Part shown: one piece after another, positions 7,314-14,049 of the stretch
Layout of the letters: the number at the start of each line of letters is the position of its first letter
Numbering within the stretch: the stretch's first letter is position 1
DNA from: JBGOTP01 sp041476545
GTDB taxonomy: Bacteria > Acidobacteriota > Vicinamibacteria > Vicinamibacterales > CAVVIG01
Assembly: GCA_041476545.1 (NCBI GenBank)
Contig: JBGOTP010000070.1
Coordinates: 1-16,762, forward strand
Direction of reading: 5' to 3'
Length of the DNA: 16,762 nucleotides
Position numbers and translations under genes: made by a program
The notes under the pieces: generated by a model
Told to the model about the DNA's origin: nothing
Databases searched by the model: none
The model's input: the letters and a program-made list of their open reading frames with translations, nothing else

Positions 7314-10106
7314 ATGCTCAATCAATCAGCCAATGCCACACACGTCGAGCGGCAACTGCTCGATATCGTCGGCCGCCTGGTCACCGAACTCGGTGGTGCG
7401 GGCAGGCCGGCGCCGGCGCTCGAGGATTCGCTCGACCGGGATCTCGGGATCAGCAGCCTCGAGCGCGTCGAACTGCTTCTGCGAATCGAGCGTGTGTTCG
7501 GTGTCCGATTGCCCGATTCGGTCATGGTCGAAGCGGCAACGCCGAAGGACCTGGCGGCCGCCATTCTCCGTGCCTCGCCCGCCGCTCCCGAGGCGATTCC
7601 CGCGCCGTTTGCGGCAGCGACACCGGGCACGCCGGCTCCGGCCTCGGCGCGAACACTCGTTGACGCGCTGCGGTGGCACGCCGAGCGGACGCCCGACAGG
7701 ACGCACATTCACTTGCGCCTCGAGGATGGCACCGAGAGAGCGATCACGTACGGTGAACTGCTGGCGGGCTCGAGTGCGGTTGCCGCCGGCCTGCGCGCGA
7801 TCGGCGTGGCCGCGGGTGAGCCTGTTGCGCTGATGCTGCGGACCGAGAGCGCCTATTTCGAGGCGTTCTTCGGAGCGCTTCTGGCCGGCGCCATGCCGGT
7901 TCCGCTCTACCCTCCGTTCCGGCGTGACGAGATTCTGGAGTACGCACGCCGCCAACAGGCGATTCTCCGCAACGCCGGGGCGCGTGTGCTGGTGACGTTT
8001 CCTGAAGCGGAACGGCTCGCGGCACTCATTCGAGCCCAGGTGCCGTCGCTCGACACCATCACGACTGTGGAACGCCTCGCTGCGGAGCGCTCCGGCGCGG
8101 TCCCGGAACCGTCGATCGGTGCACAGGATGCCGCGCTCCTCCAGTACACATCGGGAAGCACCGGGGCGCCAAAGGGCGTGCCGCTGTCACACGCCAACAT
8201 CCTCGCGAATATCCGCGCCATCGGCGAGGCGATCGCTGTTGGTCCCGTCGATGTCACCGTGAGCTGGCTGCCCCTCTATCACGACATGGGGCTCATTGGC
8301 GCGTGGCTCGGATCGCTGTACTTCGGCGTGCCGATCGTGCTCATGTCGCCGCTGGCGTTCCTCGCCCGCCCGGCGCGCTGGCTGTGGGCGATCCACACGC
8401 ACCACGGGACGGTGTCGCCGGCCCCCAACTTCGCGTTCGATCTGTGCGTCCACAAGATCGCCGATGACGAGATCGCGGGTCTCGACCTGAGCAGCTGGCG
8501 GCTGGCGTTCAATGGATCCGAGGTGGTGAGTCCGGAGACGATCGATCGCTTCACACGCCGGTTCGCGCCGTATGGATTCAAGGCTGACGCGATGTGTCCG
8601 GTGTACGGCCTGGCAGAATCGTCGGTCGGCCTCACCGTCTCGGCCCTCGGGCAGCGGCCCCGTGTGGACCGGATCGCGCGCGCGCCGTTCGAGCGCGCCC
8701 GCGAACTGCACCCGGCGCCGCCCGGCGATGCGCATCCACTCCAATTCGTTTCGTGCGGGCGACCGCTGCCCGATCACGAGGTGCGCATCACCGACGCGTC
8801 AGGACGCCCGGTCGGCAATCGCGTCGAGGGGCACATCCGGTTCCGTGGCCCATCGGTGACGCGTGGATATTTCCGAAATCCTCGGGCGACGAGCGCCGTC
8901 CTGCACGAGGGCTGGATGGATTCGGGCGACCTCGGGTACTGGGCCGACGGCGACCTGTTCATCACGGGCCGTGAAAAGGACCTCATCATTCTCGGCGGCC
9001 GCAATGTCTACGCGCAGGAGATCGAGGACACGACCGCCACGGTCGCCGGCATCCGCAAAGGGTGCGTGGCGGCGTTTGGCGTCCACGACCCGGCGCTCGG
9101 AACCGAACGTCTGATTGTCGTGGCCGAGACCAGAGAACGTGATTCCGCCCGGCGGGATGCCCTTCGCCAGTTGGTTCTGGATCGCCTCGTCACGGCGGTC
9201 GGCGTCCCGCCCGACGTCATCGTCATCGCTGATCCTGGCGTGGTGCTCAAGACCTCGAGCGGGAAGATCCGGCGAAGCGCCATGCGCGACGCGTACGCGA
9301 ACGGCACCCTGGGGCACGGGAGGTCCGTCGCTCGGCAGTGGACCGGTCTGCTCCTCACAGTGGCCGGGGGGCGATCGACGCGATTGGCGTCCTGGGCGGG
9401 TCGATTCCTTTTCACAGCCTGGGTGATCACCGTCCTGCTGGTGACGCTCCCGGTGTTATGGCTGTACCTGCTCCTCGTTCCACCAGGGCGTCGCGCTGAA
9501 CGCGCGGCGAAACGATGGTCACGCCTGGCGCTCACGCTGTGCGGCGTTCGAATGCGCGTCACAGGGCTCGACAATCTCAAAGACATCCGGGCGGGCATCC
9601 TGATCGCGAACCACGCCAGCTACATCGATCCCGTCGTGCTCATGGCGGCGATTCCGCCGGACTTTCACTTCATTGCCAAGCGGCGGCTCGCCGACTACCT
9701 GCTCATCGGGACCGTCATCAGGCGGGCGAGGCACGTGACGATTGAAAAGGCTGATGTGTCGCAGCGTCTCGCCGGCGCGAAAGACATTGCGGCGCTCCTC
9801 AGGACGGACGAGCTGCTGATGATCTTTCCTGAAGGCACGTTCCTCCGGTCTCCCGCGCTGCTTCCATTTCGTCTGGGTGCGTTCAAAGCCGCGGTCGAGA
9901 CCGGGCGGCCGATTGTGCCAATTGCGATTCACGGGACACGGCGCATGCTGCCGGACGGCACATGGTTGTTCCGGTGGGGACCGATTGAGGTGACCGTCGG
10001 CGCGCCGCTTGTCGCGCGCACGCAAGGGTGGCAGGAGATGGTTCGCTTACGCGACGCCGCGCGCGACGAGATTGCACGCGGATGCGGCGAGTCACCGGGG
10101 CAGTGA
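7314..10106 (+). CDS. Three-domain fusion: acyl carrier protein - fatty acyl-AMP ligase - PlsC-type acyltransferase
   Basis: 930 residues. Residues about 10-88 are an acyl carrier domain with the phosphopantetheine site at S48 in DLGISSLERVEL (SSL instead of the usual DSL). About 112-665 is an adenylating FAAL-type domain: QYTSGSTGAPKG (about 276-290, ATP loop), WLPLYHDMGLIG, the YPPF element, GREKDLIILGGRNVYAQEIE (about 550) and the C-terminal lysine region SSGKIRRSAMRD (about 648). A hydrophobic stretch at about 699-725 (FTAWVITVLLVTLPVLWLYLLLV) would anchor it to the membrane. About 745-920 is a PlsC acyltransferase with NHASYID (Hx4D, about 766), FPEGTF (about 838) and PIVPIAI. The order implies that a fatty acid is adenylated, loaded on the attached ACP and passed to a lysophospholipid or glycerol-phosphate acceptor. 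The ribosome site is weak. It ends 21 bases from the convergent Yip1-like gene. Confidence 0.92.
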   Translation: MLNQSANATHVERQLLDIVGRLVTELGGAGRPAPALEDSLDRDLGISSLERVELLLRIERVFGVRLPDSVMVEAATPKDLAAAILRASPAAPEAIPAPFAAATPGTPAPASARTLVDALRWHAERTPDRTHIHLRLEDGTERAITYGELLAGSSAVAAGLRAIGVAAGEPVALMLRTESAYFEAFFGALLAGAMPVPLYPPFRRDEILEYARRQQAILRNAGARVLVTFPEAERLAALIRAQVPSLDTITTVERLAAERSGAVPEPSIGAQDAALLQYTSGSTGAPKGVPLSHANILANIRAIGEAIAVGPVDVTVSWLPLYHDMGLIGAWLGSLYFGVPIVLMSPLAFLARPARWLWAIHTHHGTVSPAPNFAFDLCVHKIADDEIAGLDLSSWRLAFNGSEVVSPETIDRFTRRFAPYGFKADAMCPVYGLAESSVGLTVSALGQRPRVDRIARAPFERARELHPAPPGDAHPLQFVSCGRPLPDHEVRITDASGRPVGNRVEGHIRFRGPSVTRGYFRNPRATSAVLHEGWMDSGDLGYWADGDLFITGREKDLIILGGRNVYAQEIEDTTATVAGIRKGCVAAFGVHDPALGTERLIVVAETRERDSARRDALRQLVLDRLVTAVGVPPDVIVIADPGVVLKTSSGKIRRSAMRDAYANGTLGHGRSVARQWTGLLLTVAGGRSTRLASWAGRFLFTAWVITVLLVTLPVLWLYLLLVPPGRRAERAAKRWSRLALTLCGVRMRVTGLDNLKDIRAGILIANHASYIDPVVLMAAIPPDFHFIAKRRLADYLLIGTVIRRARHVTIEKADVSQRLAGAKDIAALLRTDELLMIFPEGTFLRSPALLPFRLGAFKAAVETGRPIVPIAIHGTRRMLPDGTWLFRWGPIEVTVGAPLVARTQGWQEMVRLRDAARDEIARGCGESPGQ

Positions 10107-10127
10107 CCGGCCAGTCGAGTGATGCGC

Positions 10128-10685
10128 TCACGATACGCGCGGCCCGAAGAAGAATCCGAGCACCCCCGCGAACACGATCGCCAACACCCATCCCAGCCCG
10201 CACACAGCTACGGCGCGGCGAGTGCTCGTGTAGTCCAGTGCCTGGCGCACGCCGACAATCATGGCAACGAGCATCCACACTGCGGTCACGGCGAAGACCG
10301 GGACGGTCATACCCGGCAGCACGCCGAAAACGCGGAGCACTCCGGGTGCCGTCGCAAAGCCGGTCGTCCGCAACAGCTCGCCGACATCGGCGCGCGTCTG
10401 CGGCTCCGGCAGAATCCGGACGCCGACCTCGTATGTGACGAGTGCCCAGGCGGCCCACGCCACCAGCGCGACGGCGCCAAAGAACGCCATCCCGGCAGCG
10501 TCGCCGCCGCCAAACCCTCGCGCCCCCAGTCCGGCGGCGAGGCTCGACAGCACAACGACCGTCAACGCTTGCGTGGTGGCGCCACGATCGGCCTCCACTT
10601 CCTCGTAGATCGACACGTCCAGTGCGGTCGCCCCGATGAGCCGTCGCAGAAATCGCCTGCCTGCTGTTGTTGATGTGGTGACCAT
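10128..10685 (-). CDS. Yip1-like multi-pass membrane protein
   Basis: 185 residues with about four hydrophobic segments: roughly 40-58, 65-90, 110-145 (possibly two helices) and 158-180. An N-terminal basic cytoplasmic stretch (RRFLRRLIG) comes before them. The overall layout, and the ELLRTTGFATAPGVLRVFGVLPG loop between helices, resemble bacterial YIP1-domain proteins, whose function is poorly known. A strong GGAGG lies 5 bases before the ATG. The gene is convergent with the acyl-ligase fusion and divergent from the feo operon; no functional link is evident. Confidence 0.75.
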   Translation of the reverse strand: MVTTSTTAGRRFLRRLIGATALDVSIYEEVEADRGATTQALTVVVLSSLAAGLGARGFGGGDAAGMAFFGAVALVAWAAWALVTYEVGVRILPEPQTRADVGELLRTTGFATAPGVLRVFGVLPGMTVPVFAVTAVWMLVAMIVGVRQALDYTSTRRAVAVCGLGWVLAIVFAGVLGFFFGPRVS

Positions 10686-10748
10686 GCCTGCCTCCGTTGA
10701 CCGTCATTGCCGTCAGAGCAAATGACAGACCATCATGGCGCGCGAGTG

Positions 10749-10772
10749 ATCTTTCCCGGCAATGGGAAAGAT
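10749..10772. promoter_or_regulatory. 24-bp perfect palindrome upstream of the DtxR-FeoA gene (candidate operator)
   Basis: Perfect 9-bp arms ATCTTTCCC (10749-10757) and GGGAAAGAT (10764-10772) with a 6-base spacer, 43 bases before the preferred start of the DtxR-FeoA gene. A perfect dyad of this size in the leader of a metal-regulator operon suggests an autoregulatory binding site. The sequence does not obviously match the canonical DtxR or Fur consensus, so the cognate protein is an inference. Confidence 0.5.
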
Positions 10773-10815
10773 TCCGTGTAGTTGGCCTGGGCACATGTCT
10801 TGCCTCACACGCTAC

Positions 10816-11832
10816 ATGAGTCTCATGGCGGCGCTTGCCTGGGCGGCGCTCGGGCTGTTCGCTCTGCGCATCGGCGTCGTGCCGATGTGGCGGCGTCGTC
10901 GCTCACGGCTCCGGCGGGAACTGGTCGAAGACGCCCTCAAGCACCTCCTGGGACTCGAGCATCAAGGCCGTCGCGCCAGTTTCCAGTCGCTCGCCGGCGC
11001 ACTGCGGCTGTCCGACCGCCGACTGATGGCGCTTGCCGACCGTCTCGAACGCGACGGCCTGGTTCGCACTCGCGGGCAGGACTTTCACCTCACATCGGAC
11101 GGCGAACGCCGGGCGCTGCAGATCGTCCGCGCACATCGCCTCTGGGAGCGATACCTCGCGGATGAGGCCAGGCTTCCCCTGTCGCGGGTGCACGGAGCGG
11201 CCGACCGCCATGAACATCGCTTGAGCGTGGAGCAGGCCGACCAGCTCGACGCGTCGCTGGGACATCCGCAGACCGATCCGCACGGTGACCCGATTCCGAC
11301 GCGCGACGGCAGGCTCGCGCCACCATCTGGCGTTGCGTTGACCGAGTGGACGACCGAGGCGCCCGGCCGCGTCGTGCATCTGGAGGACGAGCCGCCGATT
11401 GTCTACGCCCAGATTCTGGCCGCGGGGCTGCGCGTGGGTCAGATCGTGCGCGTGCTCGATGCAACGGCTGAGCGGATCCTCCTGACCGATGGAGAAACCG
11501 AGTTTCGGCTCGCGCCCGCGGTTGCCGCGAACGTGTCCGTCGCGCCCGTCGCGGAGCAGGCCGAGCCGCCGGCCGGAACCGTGTCCCTGTCGGATCTCTC
11601 CGACGACGCGGAAGCAGAGCTCGTCGAATTAGACGACGCGTGCCAGGGGTTTACGCGGCGCCGGCTCCTCGACCTCGGGTTCACGCCTGGCGCGCGTGTG
11701 AGAAGTGAAATGCGAACCTTCGGGGGCGATCCTCGTGCGTACCGGGTCCGAGGCGTCCTCATCGCCCTCCGGCGCGAACAGGCACGGCAGATCCTCGTGC
11801 GGCCTGTCGAACACCATGCCTCACAACTGTGA
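10816..11832 (+). CDS. Membrane-anchored DtxR-family metalloregulator fused to FeoA domains
   Basis: From the ATG at 10816 (alternatives 10762, 10795 and 10825) the protein has an N-terminal hydrophobic helix (about residues 4-24) followed by RRRR. A winged-helix DNA-binding domain spans about 34-100, and the DtxR metal/dimerisation domain about 100-165, with RAHRLWERYLADE, ADRHEHRLS and LGHPQTDPHGDPIP. Two SH3-like FeoA-type domains follow at about 190-245 and 255-330. The second is canonical, with CQGFTRRRLLDLGFTPG and YRVRGVLIALRREQA. At the position of DtxR Cys102 there is Asp (ADRHEH), closer to the MntR-type carboxylate ligand. Known family members sense Fe(II) or Mn(II); FeoA domains bind FeoB. 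The 10762 start is disfavoured because that ATG lies inside the palindrome. The last 17 bases overlap the FeoB GTPase gene. Confidence 0.85.
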   Translation: MSLMAALAWAALGLFALRIGVVPMWRRRRSRLRRELVEDALKHLLGLEHQGRRASFQSLAGALRLSDRRLMALADRLERDGLVRTRGQDFHLTSDGERRALQIVRAHRLWERYLADEARLPLSRVHGAADRHEHRLSVEQADQLDASLGHPQTDPHGDPIPTRDGRLAPPSGVALTEWTTEAPGRVVHLEDEPPIVYAQILAAGLRVGQIVRVLDATAERILLTDGETEFRLAPAVAANVSVAPVAEQAEPPAGTVSLSDLSDDAEAELVELDDACQGFTRRRLLDLGFTPGARVRSEMRTFGGDPRAYRVRGVLIALRREQARQILVRPVEHHASQL

Positions 11833-12628
11833 CGCGTGTCCGGCGCACGCTCAGCACGCTCGCATAGGCGGCGGGATCGAGGGGTACGAGCGCATCGTGG
11901 CAGTCGCGGGTAATCCGAACACCGGGAAGTCGACGCTCTTCAACGCCCTCACCGGGCTCAAGCAGCACACGGGCAACTGGCCGGGTAAGACGATGACCCG
12001 CGCGGAAGGTTGGTTCGAGTTCAGGGGCGCCCGCTACAAGCTCGTGGACTTGCCCGGCGCATACTCACTGCTCTCCGGGTCGCAGGACGAGGAGATCGCG
12101 CGCGACTTCATCCTCTTCGGCCGGCCCGACTGCACGATTGTGGTCGTCGACGCGACGGCGCTCGAGCGCAATCTGAACCTCGTTCTCCAGGTACTCGAGA
12201 TCACAGACCGCGTCGTCGTCGCGGTGAATCTGATGGATGAAGCGCGGCGAAAGGGACTGGAGATCGACACGCGCACACTGTCGCGCGACCTCGGTGTGCC
12301 GGCCGTGCCAATCACGGCGCGCACCGGCGAAGGCGTGCGGGCTCTGCTCGAGGCGATGGACGGTGTGGTTTCGGAGGCCGTGCACACCCAGCCACTGCGC
12401 GTGCAGGGGACGCCTGCGTTCCAGCTGGCTGTCGCCGAGCTGGCGCCGCTGATCGAAGCGGCGGCGCCGGGTGTCCCGAATGCACGATGGCTGGCGATCC
12501 GGTTGCTGGACGGCGACGCCGCGGTGCAAGGCGCCCTTCTGAGCGGCGATCTTGCCAGGCTCGTGGCGCGTCAGCAGGGTCCGGTCGAAAAGTTCAGTCG
12601 GAAGATCGCCGTGGAGGGAGCGCTGTGA
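11816..12628 (+). CDS. feoB: FeoB G-domain protein (stand-alone ferrous iron transport GTPase)
   Basis: 270 residues comprising only the soluble part of FeoB: G1 GNPNTGKST (32-40), G2 Thr59 in NWPGKTMT, G3 DLPG (78-81), G4 NLMD (138-141), G5 TARTGEG (about 168). A helical GDI-like segment follows to the end (PAFQLAVAELAPLIEA and after). A short Cys/His-rich leader, NCDACPAHAQHA, precedes the G domain; C5 and C8 could bind metal. In ordinary FeoB this domain is joined to the permease; here the gene stops in the linker and the permease follows as its own gene with a 4-base GTGA overlap. The start overlaps the DtxR-FeoA gene by 17 bases and has no strong ribosome site, suggesting coupled translation. 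Confidence 0.9.
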   Translation: MPHNCDACPAHAQHARIGGGIEGYERIVAVAGNPNTGKSTLFNALTGLKQHTGNWPGKTMTRAEGWFEFRGARYKLVDLPGAYSLLSGSQDEEIARDFILFGRPDCTIVVVDATALERNLNLVLQVLEITDRVVVAVNLMDEARRKGLEIDTRTLSRDLGVPAVPITARTGEGVRALLEAMDGVVSEAVHTQPLRVQGTPAFQLAVAELAPLIEAAAPGVPNARWLAIRLLDGDAAVQGALLSGDLARLVARQQGPVEKFSRKIAVEGAL

Positions 12629-14028
12629 GCGCGATCGACGCGCCCGTTCCGACGCCGGCTGACGTCCTCGCTCGCGCCGACGCGCTGCGGGAACAATTGC
12701 ATGCGCGGTTCCGCGACGAAACCGTCAAATCCATTTACGCGGAGGCCGAGCGCGTCGCGCGCCGCGCGGTGCATGCCAAGGGAGGCGTGCGGCGGGATCT
12801 CGACCGGCAGATCGATCGCCTGGTGACGTCACCGATATTCGGGCTGCCCATCATGGCGGGCGTTCTCACGGTGGTGTTCTGGCTCACGATCAAGGGAGCC
12901 AATATCCCGTCGGCGATGATCGCGACGGCGCTGTTCTGGGTCGAGGACCGGGCGTCGATCCTGTCCGCCTCGCTCGGAACGCCGTGGTGGATCACAGGGT
13001 TCGTCTGGCACGGCGTGTGGCGCGGGCTTGCCTGGGTCGTGAGCGTGATGCTCCCGCCGATGATGATCTTCTTCCCGCTCTTCACCGTGCTCGAGGATCT
13101 CGGCTACCTGCCGCGCGTCGCGTTCAACCTCGACTTCCTCTTCAAGCGGGCAGGTGCGCACGGCAAGCAGGCGCTGACCATGGCGATGGGCTTCGGCTGC
13201 AATGCGGCCGGGGTCATCGCGACGCGCGTGATCAATTCGCCGCGCGAACGGTTGATTGCCATTCTCACGAACAATTTCGTGCCGTGCAACGGTCGCTTCC
13301 CGACGCTCATCATGCTGGCGACGGTGTTCGTCGCGGCTGCGTTCCCGCCCGCGTTCGCGTCGGTGGCCGCAGCGGCTGCCGTGGTCGGCGTCGTCATCAT
13401 CGGCGTGATCGTCACGCTGGCTGTGTCGTGGGCGCTCTCGCGCACTATTCTCAAGGGCGAGGCATCGGTGTTCACGCTCGAGTTGCCCTCGTACCGGCGC
13501 CCGAACATCGCCAGGATTCTCTACACGTCGCTGATCGATCGCACGGTGTTCATCCTGTGGCGCGCCATGCTCACGGCAGCGCCGGCCGGCGCCCTTATCT
13601 GGGTCCTGGGCAACATCCACGCGGGTGGGGCGAGCCTGGCCACCCACGCCGCTAACGCCCTCGATCCGGCCGGCCGACTGATTGGCCTGGATGGCGTCAT
13701 CCTGCTCGCCTACGTGATCGCGATTCCCGCCAATGAGATTGTCGTGCCGACGATGCTGATGGTGTACATGGGCGCGGGAATCATGACCGATGTGCAATCC
13801 TTCTCGGCCCTGCGGACCTTGCTCATCGATCAGCACGGATGGACGCTCCTCACGGCGGTCAACCTGATGCTTTTCTCATTGCTCCACAATCCGTGCGCGA
13901 CGACGATCGTGACGATCTATCGTGAGACGCTGAGCCTCAAGTGGGCAACGGTGGGGGCGCTCATGCCGCTGGGTCTCGCGTTCATCGTGACGTTTCTGAC
14001 CGCGTCGATCGTGCGGCTCCTGATGTGA
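12625..14028 (+). CDS. feoB: FeoB membrane permease protein (stand-alone)
   Basis: 467 residues starting at GTG, with GGAGGGAG about 5 bases before. The soluble N-terminal 65 residues (from ADALREQ to DRQIDRLVTSPIFGLPI) equal the linker that precedes the first helix in full-length FeoB. Multiple transmembrane helices follow, with two inverted gate motifs. The first gate reads FTVLEDLGYLPRVAFNLD, then GFGCNAAGVIATRVI and NNFVPCNGRFPTL, holding the two conserved pore Cys. The second half has VILLAYVIAIPANEIVVPT and LLHNPCATT. The GCNAAGV/PCNGRFP wording differs from the E. coli-type GCNVPA/SCSARLP and marks a divergent FeoB branch; substrate could be Fe(II) or another divalent metal. It is the third gene of the operon and ends 21 bases from the convergent nrdJ. 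Confidence 0.9.
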   Translation: MSAIDAPVPTPADVLARADALREQLHARFRDETVKSIYAEAERVARRAVHAKGGVRRDLDRQIDRLVTSPIFGLPIMAGVLTVVFWLTIKGANIPSAMIATALFWVEDRASILSASLGTPWWITGFVWHGVWRGLAWVVSVMLPPMMIFFPLFTVLEDLGYLPRVAFNLDFLFKRAGAHGKQALTMAMGFGCNAAGVIATRVINSPRERLIAILTNNFVPCNGRFPTLIMLATVFVAAAFPPAFASVAAAAAVVGVVIIGVIVTLAVSWALSRTILKGEASVFTLELPSYRRPNIARILYTSLIDRTVFILWRAMLTAAPAGALIWVLGNIHAGGASLATHAANALDPAGRLIGLDGVILLAYVIAIPANEIVVPTMLMVYMGAGIMTDVQSFSALRTLLIDQHGWTLLTAVNLMLFSLLHNPCATTIVTIYRETLSLKWATVGALMPLGLAFIVTFLTASIVRLLM

Positions 14029-14049
14029 CCCTGACTTTCCTGCTCGGGG

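Noticed and set aside
12829..13836. A 335-codon minus-strand frame opposite the FeoB permease
   Set aside because: It is extremely rich in R, H, D and E, the mirror of hydrophobic transmembrane codons; no motif.
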